From JADJXV01 sp964527785 (GTDB lineage: Bacteria > Bacteroidota > Ignavibacteria > Kapaibacteriales > UBA961): DNA of 64,000 nt. The notes under the pieces were generated by a model. The model worked only from the letters and a program-made list of their open reading frames with translations, did not search any database and was not told the origin of the DNA. Numbering within the stretch: the first letter of the stretch is position 1; the number at the start of each line of letters is the position of its first letter. The translations under genes and the position numbers were made by a program. The stretch is taken from NCBI GenBank assembly GCA_964527785.1, contig CAZGNO010000005.1, positions 1-64,000 on the forward strand, read 5' to 3'. Below are positions 1 through 10,567 of this stretch, one piece after another.

Positions 1-134
1 TTTTTTATGTCATTGCATTATTTTGTAGGCGGCTCGGCGACTATCAGGAACTCAGAATGACACTGTTTATTAACAAACTTTTTTTGTTCCAGACACTTAC
101 TTCAACCACTCATTTATGATGTAAGAATATCATA

Positions 135-2309
135 TTAAGGTTTAATCATCAGTGTTTCACCCTCGTGGGATTTGAGTATTCTGCTGCTGTTGTTATTTTC
201 TCCTCCGCGATAAATAAAAGCCAAACAGGTCATATCGTCGTGTTGCGGGAACGAACCTGCGTGATACTCTACCGCTTTCATCACTTCTTTGATAATTGTA
301 TGTGCCGATTCTGCCGACGGCGAACGAAGAATATCCAGTATCGGTTCGTATCCAAAATCCTTGTCCTGCGAATTTTGACGTTCGGAAAGTCCGTCAGTAA
401 AGAGGAAACAAGCATCACCAACCGATAAATCTAAGAAAAATTCTTCAAGTAAAGAATCAAAAACTTCTGATTTAACCAAACCTATACCTAACCCCCTGGG
501 TGTCACTACGGAAACACCGCCATGTTGTTTCACGAGAAATGGCATATGTCCTGCGCGAGCCAAAGATATTTTCGGGGAATTAGGTTCTATAACCACACAC
601 GAAAGCGTAATATAGGTCTGCCGTTCAATATTTCCAAACATTGTTGCATTGATTTTACAAAGAAAATCACGAGCCCCGCGGACTTCTTGGGCGAGTGCAA
701 GCACTACACCTTTCAGTTCAGCCATGTAGAAAGCAGCCGGTACACCCTTGCCGGAAACATCACCCATGAAAATCGCTATCTTACCGTCTTGTAACTTAAT
801 TACATCGTAATAATCTCCACCTACTTCTGTAGCAGGCAGTGAAAATGGGGCAATATCATATCCGCTTATCGTCGGAATTTTTTGAGGTAGTAATTTATTC
901 TGGATTTGCCGCGCAACTTGAATTTCGTGCTGGATCCGTTCATGAGAAATAGACTCACGAATAAGCCGCGCATTTTTTAATGCAACAGAAATATTATCAC
1001 CGAATGACGACAAAACACTCATATCATCATTCTCAAAACCGAAACTTTGGGTATTCAATACAATTAACGCGCCAATTTTAGACAGTCCCTCGTAGAGCGG
1101 CACCACGATAAGCGAACGGGCAATCGGCTTCGGATATAAGGCAAGTGGAGCCAGTTCAGGATCTTCATCGAATGATACGATTAAACTGGTACCGGTGGTT
1201 TGATTAATAAGGCGTTCAAATGCAGAAAATGAATACAGCCAGTCAATTTGTTCTTGATTAATATATTTGAGTGAGGCAATAGAGCGTTCGCCGTTCGATG
1301 AGTACAATTCGCACCAAGCACTGGTAGCTCTTGATACTTCTAGTGACCGTTGGGTGAGATTTTCGATAAGCATATCGAAGTCTATCGTTTCTGCTATGAT
1401 TTTATTAAGGTGCGTGAGCGAAGACACCTCCGAATTACGCCTATCCACAGCCGACGCAGTAGGCAACGCAACAAGTGCAGGAAAAAATAACCGCGCACAA
1501 TAAACAGCACCAAACATCATCGCTACACCAACAATTGCACTGCTTCCCGAAAGGAAAAATTCAATTGGCTTTGAAAAAGAAGTGACTGAATCTGTGAAGC
1601 ACTCTACACTGAAAAAAGTAAAAACAAAGAAACCGAGAGCAGATTGCCACACGAGCTTTTTCTTCTCTTGTTTTGTAAGCAGAGCCACCCATTTAGTACG
1701 ACCGATAGTAAGCAGCAGTAAAATACAAAGTACAAATGCAGCTATTCCTGCAAGGGGGTTGTCAGTATCATTGGCAAATTTTCCGAGCAATACCAACACA
1801 TAAATTACCAGTGTGCCTATTGCTAGGATTCTACTGAATTTTTTGGTTTTTTCATGACGCCTTATATAGAGAGCAAAATAAACGAAAAGGATGGTTTCGA
1901 TAGCTATATATAGGAATGCTGCGCCAACAAGATTCATTATAATAGACTCGAAAGTACCCGATTGAGCGTCGTTGTCAGTAAAAAGTACCAGAAACAAACT
2001 TCCAGCGAGTAATACGATAAGGGTCACCAGGACTATTCGTCCCGAACCGTCCAATATCAGCTTTCCTGCATTGCCGGTTCTATGCTGCTCTATCGAGGTA
2101 CATATCTGTCCGAAACGGGCAATAAAAACACCTGAAATGAAAGAAATTGCTAAAATTGAACTGCTGATTAAACCAAATGAGGCAGGTGAACGGTCTGCTA
2201 ATACAAATATAGCATCAAGGAATATTTTAAGTGCCAATGCAATGATTGCAGCAATGTAAAACAGTAAATAATTACTTCTAATTGGATCATTGGGTATTTC
2301 AGATGCCAT
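135..2309 (-). CDS. Membrane-bound GAF/SpoIIE-type (PP2C) serine phosphatase
   Basis: 724 residues. The first ~285 residues contain about seven or eight hydrophobic segments. A GAF-like region follows (about 295-455), then a SpoIIE/RsbU-type PP2C phosphatase domain (about 465-705) with the family hallmarks VARQIQ, GGDYYDV, MGDVSGKG, RAGHMPFL, FTDGLSE and HDDMT. The Asp residues in these motifs bind two metal ions. Such proteins dephosphorylate anti-anti-sigma factors in partner-switching stress pathways, with the membrane and GAF parts acting as sensor. No sigma-regulator partner gene lies next to it. Function at the family level is secure; the signal and target are unknown. Confidence 0.9.
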   Translation of the reverse strand: MASEIPNDPIRSNYLLFYIAAIIALALKIFLDAIFVLADRSPASFGLISSSILAISFISGVFIARFGQICTSIEQHRTGNAGKLILDGSGRIVLVTLIVLLAGSLFLVLFTDNDAQSGTFESIIMNLVGAAFLYIAIETILFVYFALYIRRHEKTKKFSRILAIGTLVIYVLVLLGKFANDTDNPLAGIAAFVLCILLLLTIGRTKWVALLTKQEKKKLVWQSALGFFVFTFFSVECFTDSVTSFSKPIEFFLSGSSAIVGVAMMFGAVYCARLFFPALVALPTASAVDRRNSEVSSLTHLNKIIAETIDFDMLIENLTQRSLEVSRATSAWCELYSSNGERSIASLKYINQEQIDWLYSFSAFERLINQTTGTSLIVSFDEDPELAPLALYPKPIARSLIVVPLYEGLSKIGALIVLNTQSFGFENDDMSVLSSFGDNISVALKNARLIRESISHERIQHEIQVARQIQNKLLPQKIPTISGYDIAPFSLPATEVGGDYYDVIKLQDGKIAIFMGDVSGKGVPAAFYMAELKGVVLALAQEVRGARDFLCKINATMFGNIERQTYITLSCVVIEPNSPKISLARAGHMPFLVKQHGGVSVVTPRGLGIGLVKSEVFDSLLEEFFLDLSVGDACFLFTDGLSERQNSQDKDFGYEPILDILRSPSAESAHTIIKEVMKAVEYHAGSFPQHDDMTCLAFIYRGGENNNSSRILKSHEGETLMIKP

Positions 2310-2518
2310 GCGAATTCTCTTGTACTGTACGTAAAAATATCTCTGTCTAAGTACGAATGCAACTTAGTAAAAGTTTCGGAAGTATCACTCACTTTTATTC
2401 ACTTTAATTAATTTTCAATTAATGCAACATTCCTGATTATGAATCGTTCTTTTTACAGCTTCGATTTCACATGGGAAAAGTAATCTCCCTCTAAAAACTA
2501 AACCCAAAGGAAGAATAT

Positions 2519-3946
2519 ATGAAAACCACTGTATTGCTCATCGCTTGCACATTCCTGATGGCTATAGGATGTGCTTCTACCAAAGGAACGAAAGACGATT
2601 ACTTTGGATATACCAATTCTCCAAAAGTTGAGGAGGACAAACCTACACCTCGAAGCAGCACACGAAAAGTAAATCCTGATACTGATAAACCCATCACGAC
2701 TGCTGCACCGACTCCTGACGATTCGGTTGCTGATTCGACCCAAGATCAAGACTGGGTAAATCCGCTTGCTGATGACCAATCGGATCAAGATGCCGACTAT
2801 CAAGATGCAGACGATCCAAATTATGCGGCTGTACCTGCCGGATATAATTCATATGCTGCTCCTGCCTATGTGCCGGTAATAGTTCCATGGTGGGATTATT
2901 ATTCCGGTTGGATGGGTGGGTATTACGTTCGTCCGGTGATAGCAGTCCGTTATCGTAATTGGTACTGGGGTTGGAATTCATATTGTGATTGGTATTCACC
3001 GTATTATGATTATCACCCTTGTTATGGTGTGAACTTCAACTATTACCGTCCGTTCTATCGTGGCGGGTATCGCTCCTATTGGAGACCGTGGCATCATTAC
3101 CCAATATATACTTATCACCCTAACAATCCTTCCAGACCAAATACTGTTCGCAAGTGGGGGACAGGCACAGGCGTTGCATCTCCTTCAACATCAGGTGGCG
3201 GCAGGAATTCTACAAATCCCCAATCAGGTACGACTGCAGCCCCGCTTCGTAACGAACGCACGAAACCAAGTCAGAACGCTGCAACAACTACGAGTGGCTC
3301 TACATCCAGTCCATCTGTTCGTAAAGAACGTTCCACAACCGATACACCCGTAAGGAATGACCGCGCCGAGCAAAGCAGTACAAGCGGAACAGTTTCACCG
3401 AGCGGCACGGTCACACCGGGCGGCACAATAAAACCGGCACCTCGCAACGGAACTCAACCAAGAACAGAATGGTCAAATACAGATGTAAAGCCCGCTCCCC
3501 GTGCTGAAACCCCGGGACGAACTGAACGGTCAAACAACGAAGTAAAACCTGCTCCACGAGCTGAAAGCCCTGCTCCGCGCAGTGAAACTCCCGCACGCAA
3601 AGAAACTCCGAATAACGAAGTAAAACCTGCTCCTAAAAGCGAAACTCCGGTACGAAAAGAGCGTCCTCGTTCGAGCATATATTCTTCACAAACTAATAGA
3701 CCGCGAATTGCAACTTCTGTTCGTGCCGATGGGACATCAAGGACTTCTCGCGGATATTCATCATCTGTGCGTGGCGGCAGTACTCCGACAACAAGAAGCA
3801 GTTCTACGTTCTTTGGAGGCAATACATACTCCACTCCAAGAAGTTCATCTGTTTCGCGTGGCAGTTCGTTTGCTTCACCACGAAGTACATCTTCTGCTCA
3901 GAGCAGTGTGTCATCAAGTTCTGTACGTTCTGGGAGAAGACCATGA
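2519..3946 (+). CDS. Lipoprotein with Tyr/Trp-rich core and repetitive Pro/Arg tail
   Basis: 475 residues starting with a lipoprotein signal (MKTTVLLIACTFLMAIGCAS), preceded by the ribosome site AAGGAAG. Residues about 100-205 are very rich in Tyr, Trp and Pro (WWDYYSGWMGGYYV and similar). The last ~260 residues are Ser/Thr/Arg-rich and repeat a unit like VKPAPRAETP, so this part is probably disordered. It overlaps the downstream outer-membrane protein by ATGA, suggesting translational coupling and a shared role at the cell surface. I do not recognise a specific family. Confidence 0.8.
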   Translation: MKTTVLLIACTFLMAIGCASTKGTKDDYFGYTNSPKVEEDKPTPRSSTRKVNPDTDKPITTAAPTPDDSVADSTQDQDWVNPLADDQSDQDADYQDADDPNYAAVPAGYNSYAAPAYVPVIVPWWDYYSGWMGGYYVRPVIAVRYRNWYWGWNSYCDWYSPYYDYHPCYGVNFNYYRPFYRGGYRSYWRPWHHYPIYTYHPNNPSRPNTVRKWGTGTGVASPSTSGGGRNSTNPQSGTTAAPLRNERTKPSQNAATTTSGSTSSPSVRKERSTTDTPVRNDRAEQSSTSGTVSPSGTVTPGGTIKPAPRNGTQPRTEWSNTDVKPAPRAETPGRTERSNNEVKPAPRAESPAPRSETPARKETPNNEVKPAPKSETPVRKERPRSSIYSSQTNRPRIATSVRADGTSRTSRGYSSSVRGGSTPTTRSSSTFFGGNTYSTPRSSSVSRGSSFASPRSTSSAQSSVSSSSVRSGRRP

Positions 3947-5391
3947 GATCAACCCTTATCTGTACAATAGTTCTGTTGTGTTATGCTATGAGTGTAGAAG
4001 CCCAGCAAGTGGAAGATGCTATTCGGTTAGGAAATTCAAATGGTACTGTCGGGTCACGTGCTGCCGCCCTGGGAATTTCGTATGCAGGAATTTCCGATGA
4101 CTATTCCGCGCTCTACTATAATCCAGCAGGACTTACGCTTCTTGCAAAAAAAGAGTTTTCTATCGGACTTGAATTTATGCGAACCTCGACTACCGGTAAT
4201 TTTTTTCAAACAAGTTCAGGTATCGGCTCAAGCATTGTTTCACCAACTCATTGCGGGATGGTATTTCCGTTCAAAACAAAAACAGGACTTGCTTCTGTTG
4301 CTTTCGGGTACAATTACGAAAGCAGTTTGAATAATACACTTCAATTCGACGGATTTAATCCGTCATCGTCTATAGTGCAGAGTTTGATGAATGAAACGAC
4401 CGACCTCAATAACAACCTCGCATGGCAGGTTTCCCTCGCCGATACGAGAGGGAGCGGTAAACTCCATTCACCTATTGTAGGGAATGTTCAGCAATCAGGA
4501 TTTATTACAGAGCGCGGGGGGATTCACAATTTTACTGTTGGTGGCGCGCTGAACTTATCGGAGACATTTTCAGCTGGGGTAAATGTGGCAGGAAAATGGG
4601 GTTCTTTCAAATATATGAGAGAGTATAAAGAGTTTGATAAGAATGATGTATATAATTTTTATGATACTCTTAATTTTACCAATACCGACTTTACAAGTAT
4701 GACGCTGAATGAAACTATTGACCAGAAATTATCTGGAGTTAGCGCAACTATTGGCTTGCAAGGTCGCTTCGGTGATGCTTTCAGATTTGGGGTTACAATC
4801 AAAACACCGACTTTCTACCATATTGAAGAGGATAATTCACGCTCCATTTCAGCGAAGTTTGACAGTGATGACAAAATCTATACTCCTGTATATCCGAATA
4901 GTGACAATGCGTATTTAGGGCGAAACACTTATGATATTATCACACCATTTACATTCGGACTTGGTTTTTCATATCATACAGGTAGTCTGACAGTCAGTAC
5001 GGCTGCAGAATATAACGATCTCACACAGCTTTATTTTGATGAAGCGCAACCCGAACTTTTACTTCTCAATAATGATATTCTTAAAACATTAACGGGAATC
5101 ATAAGCTATGGGGTGGGTGTGGAATTTGAAATTCCCAATTCGGTGGTTATAGCCCGTGCAAGTTATATGGGTGTAACTTCACCATACTCCAATACTGCTA
5201 TTAATGGAGCAAGTAATATTTTCGGGGCAGGGTGCGGAGTTTATGTTGCTCCGAATGTACGCTTGGATTTTGCTGCACGGTACAGCACCTATTCGCAATC
5301 CCGGTCTAACTATGCGATGTCGTCAGGGTCGGTTGTTGATTATTCATTCACGCCTGTGCAGGTTTCGGCTCAGCTTACGTTTCGGTATTGA
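3943..5391 (+). CDS. FadL/OmpP1-like outer-membrane beta-barrel protein
   Basis: 482 residues with an N-terminal signal peptide ending near VEAQQ. The opening GSRAAALGISYAGISDDYSA followed by YYNPAGL is typical of the FadL/TodX (OMPP1) hydrophobic-substrate transport family. Alternating hydrophobic strands run to the end, which closes with FRY, an aromatic C-terminus expected of an outer-membrane barrel. Coupled to the upstream lipoprotein by a 4-base ATGA overlap. The substrate cannot be told from sequence; FadL homologues pass fatty acids or aromatics. Confidence 0.8.
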   Translation: MRSTLICTIVLLCYAMSVEAQQVEDAIRLGNSNGTVGSRAAALGISYAGISDDYSALYYNPAGLTLLAKKEFSIGLEFMRTSTTGNFFQTSSGIGSSIVSPTHCGMVFPFKTKTGLASVAFGYNYESSLNNTLQFDGFNPSSSIVQSLMNETTDLNNNLAWQVSLADTRGSGKLHSPIVGNVQQSGFITERGGIHNFTVGGALNLSETFSAGVNVAGKWGSFKYMREYKEFDKNDVYNFYDTLNFTNTDFTSMTLNETIDQKLSGVSATIGLQGRFGDAFRFGVTIKTPTFYHIEEDNSRSISAKFDSDDKIYTPVYPNSDNAYLGRNTYDIITPFTFGLGFSYHTGSLTVSTAAEYNDLTQLYFDEAQPELLLLNNDILKTLTGIISYGVGVEFEIPNSVVIARASYMGVTSPYSNTAINGASNIFGAGCGVYVAPNVRLDFAARYSTYSQSRSNYAMSSGSVVDYSFTPVQVSAQLTFRY

Positions 5392-5461
5392 GACGGAGAG
5401 AGCATTTACCTTGTTAGGAGTAATATAACCTACTGAAAAATAAAGTCAGAACTTGATTAAA

Positions 5462-5499
5462 GCAAAAAAAGCTCTTCCGTTATGGAAGAGCTTTTTTGC
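5462..5499. terminator. Bidirectional rho-independent terminator
   Basis: Inverted repeat GCAAAAAAAGCTCTTCC / GGAAGAGCTTTTTTGC around a 5-base loop, giving a T-run on either strand. It lies between the rightward outer-membrane protein gene and the leftward tRNA-fMet, so it can end both transcripts. Confidence 0.85.
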
Positions 5500-5507
5500 T
5501 TGCTTTG

Positions 5508-5580
<73 letters not shown>

Positions 5581-5696
5581 ATTCAGATTACAAATATACG
5601 GAATGTTTTTGGTTTGGCAATGGAATTTCTTAGCGCGGTTGTTTTTGTATAGGTAACCAGTACGATTTTTGTTGTTCTTAATAACAGTTATTACAG

Positions 5697-7442
5697 CTAT
5701 TTTTTCAAAAACTGCGACGAGGCGCGATTTGAGCCGGAAACGGTATTCAGAAAATACATTCCTGAGCATAAACCTGATATTTCAATCTGTGAATTGTTTG
5801 CAACCAGCTTTCCATGCAACACTGCTTTCCCACTGATGTCAGTGATTGTATAACGGATCGGACTACCTGTGTTTCCCGAAAAATTTACGGTAATGAAACC
5901 GTCAGAAGGGGCTGGATAAATGTTCAATTTCAGCTTGTTATCCGAAATCACTTCCTCGTGGACATTGGTAATTCCAAATCCTTCGGTAATGTTATAGAAT
6001 GTATGTGCAGCATAATTGTAATATCGGTCAATTTTTCCTGAAGGCCAGATAATTATTATCGAATCAGCAGCAGTTGCATCACCTAAACCGAAATGAACCC
6101 GAATGTCATTTTGTCCTTGAAAAGTATTTTGCGCACTAACTTCCCGTATCTGCCATACAGGTTTTCCGTATATTATTGCATGAAGTTTTACGAAAGCACC
6201 GATTCCCGAACGGTTAGATTCAACCCCGGTAAGTTTTAGATTAATAAAACTTCTATTTCGGGCGACGGTATCGTTGATATATAACCCCACTGAAGAAGTA
6301 TTGCCATTGTTGCCGACTCCGTTTGTAATTATATCGAGGTCGCCGTCGTTGTCATAATCACCATTTGCAATGCCATTGGTAGCGGTTGGGGTGGTAAAAC
6401 CACCATTGAGATAAGTAAATGAACCGATGCCGTTATTTTGATAGTATTTTGTTGTTTGATTATCGTTCGTGATAATGACATCCATATCACCGTCATTGTC
6501 ATAATCACCCCAACAATTGGAAATGTTTGTAGTGGTGTTTGTGAAGGGAGTGGAAAGTTCGGTGTATATTCCATTGGTATTTTTATACATTCGGGTTTTT
6601 GCGCTAAGATAATTGCTAAGACACAAATCCAAATCACAGTCATTATCAAAATCAATAAAATTATAACATTGACCATCCTGTTTTTGCTTTGCAAATAATT
6701 CATTTGTCATTTGTTCAAGTGAATCCTTGCCTGTTTCAACTTTCAAGTTTTTGAAGCAGTAATCATAGTCCGGTGTCCCTTTGGCAGGTCCTGACGCTAT
6801 GAACAAGTCCATATCACCATCCAAATCATAATCACTCCACGTAGGGCATGTATAGGAAAACAATTCGTTTGAAAAAGAGTAATCCGATTGTAATATAGGG
6901 TTGAACGAACCTGCTTTCTGAATATAAAATTTACACGGTGAAGGGGTGGAGGGAGGATGATATCCGTTTGCGTGTGCAAAGATAAAATCAAGTTCTCTGT
7001 CTTTGTTATAATCACCGATGGCAACCGCCCAACTGCCGTAGTTTGAAAAAGAAGGTAATTTTGATGAGGAATCTTTGAAATTTCCGTTGCCGTCATTAAA
7101 GTAAACCTTTGACGGGAGACACGAAACTATCAAATCATTATCACCGTCGTTATCCAAATCAGCACAACTACTTCCGGCAGTAGAGTTTTGGTGAGTGAAC
7201 GCCAAGTCCTTTCCGCGTGTAAATGTACCGTCACCGTTATTATAAAACAAGGATTTTGGAGCGACAAAAATATCAACAAACTCATCTCCGTTTATTTCAA
7301 CAAAGGATGCACCAACATAAGAGTAGCTTGTAGAGAATTTGGTGAAATCATTCGACGGGTCTGTGTCAAACCTCCAGCCGCCTTGACCAAAGGACTGAGA
7401 ATAAGTGCTGAACACGATACAAAATGCTGCAAGTGCTTTCAT
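5697..7442 (-). CDS. Secreted FG-GAP/VCBS-repeat protein with ASPIC/UnbV and T9SS sorting domain
   Basis: 581 residues with an N-terminal signal peptide (to about SFGQ). Repeated calcium-binding-type units such as DLDNDGDNDL, DYDLDGDMDL and DYDNDGDLDI form an FG-GAP/VCBS propeller over residues about 40-370. An ASPIC/UnbV region follows (about 390-480, including VSAQNTFQGQNDIRVHFGLG). The last ~75 residues (LNIYPAPSDGFITVNF ... GLCSGMYFLN) match the type A sorting domain of the Bacteroidota type IX secretion system. It is probably secreted or surface-anchored; its ligand is unknown. Confidence 0.88.
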   Translation of the reverse strand: MKALAAFCIVFSTYSQSFGQGGWRFDTDPSNDFTKFSTSYSYVGASFVEINGDEFVDIFVAPKSLFYNNGDGTFTRGKDLAFTHQNSTAGSSCADLDNDGDNDLIVSCLPSKVYFNDGNGNFKDSSSKLPSFSNYGSWAVAIGDYNKDRELDFIFAHANGYHPPSTPSPCKFYIQKAGSFNPILQSDYSFSNELFSYTCPTWSDYDLDGDMDLFIASGPAKGTPDYDYCFKNLKVETGKDSLEQMTNELFAKQKQDGQCYNFIDFDNDCDLDLCLSNYLSAKTRMYKNTNGIYTELSTPFTNTTTNISNCWGDYDNDGDMDVIITNDNQTTKYYQNNGIGSFTYLNGGFTTPTATNGIANGDYDNDGDLDIITNGVGNNGNTSSVGLYINDTVARNRSFINLKLTGVESNRSGIGAFVKLHAIIYGKPVWQIREVSAQNTFQGQNDIRVHFGLGDATAADSIIIIWPSGKIDRYYNYAAHTFYNITEGFGITNVHEEVISDNKLKLNIYPAPSDGFITVNFSGNTGSPIRYTITDISGKAVLHGKLVANNSQIEISGLCSGMYFLNTVSGSNRASSQFLKK

Positions 7443-7512
7443 TATGTTTGTTTTTATACTGTAGAAATGTACGATGGGCTTTCTAAATACCGTTTTTTTT
7501 GTAATATCAATG

Positions 7513-8034
7513 TCAAATTAACTGTACCCTTTTATTTACTTTTTCACGGTGTTTTGGATGCCGTTCCACTGTTTCATGTTCAATAGCACCTTTAGGTATA
7601 TTAGTAGGTTCAGCAACTTCTGCAATAAATGCCAGTGAAACTATTTTTTTTGGTTCTGCAGGGTCAAGCCATAATTGGAAATCCTTCCACATAACCGCTC
7701 CATCTTTTTTAGCATATACATGCATAATAGATGTACTTCTTTGTCCAGTTTTAAAATCTATAATTTCTGAATGGTGAAATAGGAAGTGCCCAGAATCATC
7801 AGAAAGTCTGTCGAACATTTTCAATAATCGTTCAATGCCAGGGTCAATCAATGAGGCATCAGTATATATAGCAGAAATAATTTCTTTCCTTTTCTGTTCC
7901 GAATCAGAATTAATAGCAGCTATAAACATTTTTCCGAAATCAACCTGCGAACTCTCTTTTATACTTTCTGCATCGCCGGTAAGCGAACCTCGAAAAAGAA
8001 TCAGCACGGCGATAATTTGAACAGCAGTTTTCAT
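7513..8034 (-). CDS. Small secreted protein, NTF2-like or DUF family
   Basis: 173 residues from the ATG at 8034; a longer reading from a TTG at 8046 is less likely. An N-terminal hydrophobic signal (VQIIAVLILFRGSL) is followed by an alpha+beta region with SIMHVYAKKDGAVMWKDFQLW, similar in feel to NTF2-like domains that precede hydrolase domains. No catalytic motif is present. It could be the isolated N-terminal domain of a larger hydrolase family. Function not assignable. Confidence 0.6.
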   Translation of the reverse strand: MKTAVQIIAVLILFRGSLTGDAESIKESSQVDFGKMFIAAINSDSEQKRKEIISAIYTDASLIDPGIERLLKMFDRLSDDSGHFLFHHSEIIDFKTGQRSTSIMHVYAKKDGAVMWKDFQLWLDPAEPKKIVSLAFIAEVAEPTNIPKGAIEHETVERHPKHREKVNKRVQLI

Positions 8035-8205
8035 TGCAATTTTCAAGTAAGTTTACTATCGTATATAATTTATATACTTGTGATTTTATGTTCTTACAAA
8101 AAGGATTTTGATACCGATTGTTACAGTAGTCACCGATTCGGATTTCCAACTTCTTTTACAAAAATAGCGAGTAGCACCATACTGAAATTGTATGTTTTGG
8201 ACACG

Positions 8206-9042
8206 TTAGCAAGCATGACGCAGGGTAAATTGACTATTGATAATATCTTGATTGATTACAAACATCGGTGAGCGATAATGCGTGTAGTTTTTAGGGAGGA
8301 TTCCGGCAAATTCTTTGAATGAGCGTATGAAATGTGCTTGGTCAAAATAGTTTGCTTCGTATGCTATTTGGCAGAGTGATTCATTTTGGCAGCAGTAGAG
8401 AAGTTTGCTGGCATAATTAAATTTTACGATTCGCATAAACAGTTTGGGAGGTAAGCCGAGCTTTCTGTTGAATTCGCGGTCAATTCTTTTATAATTTATT
8501 GTGTCCGGTTGAATATCCTCTATTCTTGAAAATAGAGGGTTTGCATATATATGCTTTATTGAAGTATAAAAATCTTGGTTTCTGATATTTGTAAGAAGTT
8601 TGGAGAGTAGGAACGTCTCTATTTTTTCAATAATTACTTTATGTCCGGTTAGATCGCCGATTTCATGCTCAAGCTGTTTGATTCCCCTTCCGAAAATTAA
8701 CTCGGCATCCACTACCAAATCGGTTGTTTCATCTAAGCAAACATCTGTAAATAAATATACTGAACCCGGTTTGAACCGTACGCTGACAGCTATCATTCCA
8801 TTATTTGGTCTTACTAAACAGAATGAGCTTTTAATCCCGATAAAGTGACTTCCCTTTACTTTGATTACTTCACTAGTTCCATGTTTACGTTCATACTGCG
8901 AGCCGAGATTAATCACTAATTCAGTCATTCCGTCCGGTACTACGGTAGCAAAATCATTATTATTGGTGAAAAACTGATTGAACGATATATGGTGAATATA
9001 TTTCTTAAGAATTTGATTTTGTATTTGATAAAACAGACTCAT
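8206..9042 (-). CDS. AraC-family transcriptional regulator
   Basis: 278 residues. The N-terminal ~150 residues (YIHHISFNQF ... VVPDGMTELVINLG) resemble the DUF6597 ligand-binding half found in many Bacteroidota AraC proteins. The C-terminal ~100 residues form the two helix-turn-helix motifs: NYKRIDREFNRKLGLPPKLF and, after CQIAYEANYFDQAHFIRSFK, a close match to the second recognition helix (FxDQxHFxRxFK). It is a DNA-binding activator or repressor; no linked target is evident. Confidence 0.88.
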   Translation of the reverse strand: MSLFYQIQNQILKKYIHHISFNQFFTNNNDFATVVPDGMTELVINLGSQYERKHGTSEVIKVKGSHFIGIKSSFCLVRPNNGMIAVSVRFKPGSVYLFTDVCLDETTDLVVDAELIFGRGIKQLEHEIGDLTGHKVIIEKIETFLLSKLLTNIRNQDFYTSIKHIYANPLFSRIEDIQPDTINYKRIDREFNRKLGLPPKLFMRIVKFNYASKLLYCCQNESLCQIAYEANYFDQAHFIRSFKEFAGILPKNYTHYRSPMFVINQDIINSQFTLRHAC

Positions 9043-9262
9043 GAGTACTCACGGAATATAATAATGAGGGGTTTTGGCAGTTAAAAAAATACAAATAACC
9101 GTTCAGTGTATAAGACACATCAAACGTTCAAAAAGTAACAAATGAGTGATTTTTATTTTTAGGATGGGATTTTAATGGCGATTTAAAGGGATATGCCCTG
9201 AAATAACAAGACGCATTTTTAAAATTCCAGCTGTTCATCCATATGGGATTTTTTATGACGGT

Positions 9263-10564
9263 ATGGACAATAGAATCCGTAAGTTTGTAGATGTAACAGG
9301 CACTACTAATGATAAAACCACCAGGTACGTCCGCGATGCAAGCGGTAACGTAATGTCCACATACTATCAAACTGGTGGTAGCAGTGCAACAAAACAGATT
9401 GAAATCCCCATATACGGCTCCGACAGGGTAGGAATGGTAAAATCAAATGGCAGTGCTACTGATCGTGATGCAATAACAAGCGAACCAAACGTCTTCACAC
9501 GTGACCTCAACAAAAAACTCTATGAACTCAAAGACCACCTCGGTAATGTGCGTGTAGTACTCGGTGATAAAAAGACACGGGCAGGCACAGACGCCTTTGC
9601 TCCTGATGTGAAGAGCTATAGCAACTACTACCCATTCGGGATGCAAATGCAGGAAAATGCCACTTTACCACCTGTAGATACATGGCAAAGCCCGTTGTAT
9701 CGCTATGGTTATAATGGTAAGGAAAAGGATAATGAGCTGCATGGGGAGGGGAATAGTTATGATTTTGGGGCACGGTTGTATAATCCGAGGGTGGGAAGGT
9801 GGTTGAGTATGGATCCGAAGGCTGATAAATATCCTATGCAGAGTTCATATATTTCAATGGATAATGACCCAGTAAATATAATAGATCCAAAAGGAGAATC
9901 AGGTGAAGCTGTTAAAGGAAAAACTACTATAACAATAACTCAAAAAATAATTCTATATGGGTCTGCTGGTTCACCAGCTTTAGCAAAAAAGACAGCAAGG
10001 GATGTGCAGAAAGAATGGAATGCAGCAAATGGAAAAGTAACTATTAATAATAAAGTTTATAGTGTGAAGTTTGTTGTAACAGGTGTTTATGACAATAGTG
10101 TCACAGCAAGTACTATAGCAAATAATACAGACATAAAGAATAACTACATAAAGGCGGTCAATTCAGGAATACCCGCTTCTTATATGGATGGAGCAGGAAG
10201 TAATACAGGAGAATTTTTAGTAAGTGAAGTAAATCAAAAAGGTAGTAAAACAGCATCTCATGAAATGGGACATGGATGGGGAGCTGATCATCCTGCTAAT
10301 CTTGATATACGCACACCCAATGGTCTTGGACCTATGCCGGATTTAATGTATCCCAAAGGAACAGCAGTGGATGCGCCATACACATGGGATCCAACAAAAG
10401 GGCAGACTGTTGTCCCACTCATAGGACCTTCGACAAATACCATAAATCCTGCAATGAGAAAAGCTAATCAAAGTGATATTGATAGATTACAGCTAGATAA
10501 AATAAATTATGACCCAAAGACAGGCAAAGGAGATGTAGGTAAAATTTCAAATACTCCACACTAA
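9263..10564 (+). CDS. Orphan RHS tip with C-terminal metzincin-like peptidase toxin
   Basis: 433 codons from the first ATG. The in-frame reading continues upstream with RHS-like residues (VHPYGIFYDG), so this is a 5'-truncated end of an RHS protein. Residues about 1-215 contain the RHS core (KDHLGNVRVVLGD, YNGKEKDNE, YDFGARLYNPRVGRWLSMDP), which ends at the conserved NIIDPKG boundary. The variable tail carries HEMGHGWGADH near residue 335, matching the metzincin zinc motif HExxHxxGxxH. The tail is visibly more AT-rich than the core, as in exchanged toxin tips. It is probably silent or a cassette donor unless fused upstream. Confidence 0.8.
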   Translation: MDNRIRKFVDVTGTTNDKTTRYVRDASGNVMSTYYQTGGSSATKQIEIPIYGSDRVGMVKSNGSATDRDAITSEPNVFTRDLNKKLYELKDHLGNVRVVLGDKKTRAGTDAFAPDVKSYSNYYPFGMQMQENATLPPVDTWQSPLYRYGYNGKEKDNELHGEGNSYDFGARLYNPRVGRWLSMDPKADKYPMQSSYISMDNDPVNIIDPKGESGEAVKGKTTITITQKIILYGSAGSPALAKKTARDVQKEWNAANGKVTINNKVYSVKFVVTGVYDNSVTASTIANNTDIKNNYIKAVNSGIPASYMDGAGSNTGEFLVSEVNQKGSKTASHEMGHGWGADHPANLDIRTPNGLGPMPDLMYPKGTAVDAPYTWDPTKGQTVVPLIGPSTNTINPAMRKANQSDIDRLQLDKINYDPKTGKGDVGKISNTPH

Positions 10565-10567
10565 TGT

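Noticed and set aside
3454..3834. 126-codon leftward frame in the lipoprotein gene
   Set aside because: It mirrors the repetitive Pro/Arg coding region on the other strand.
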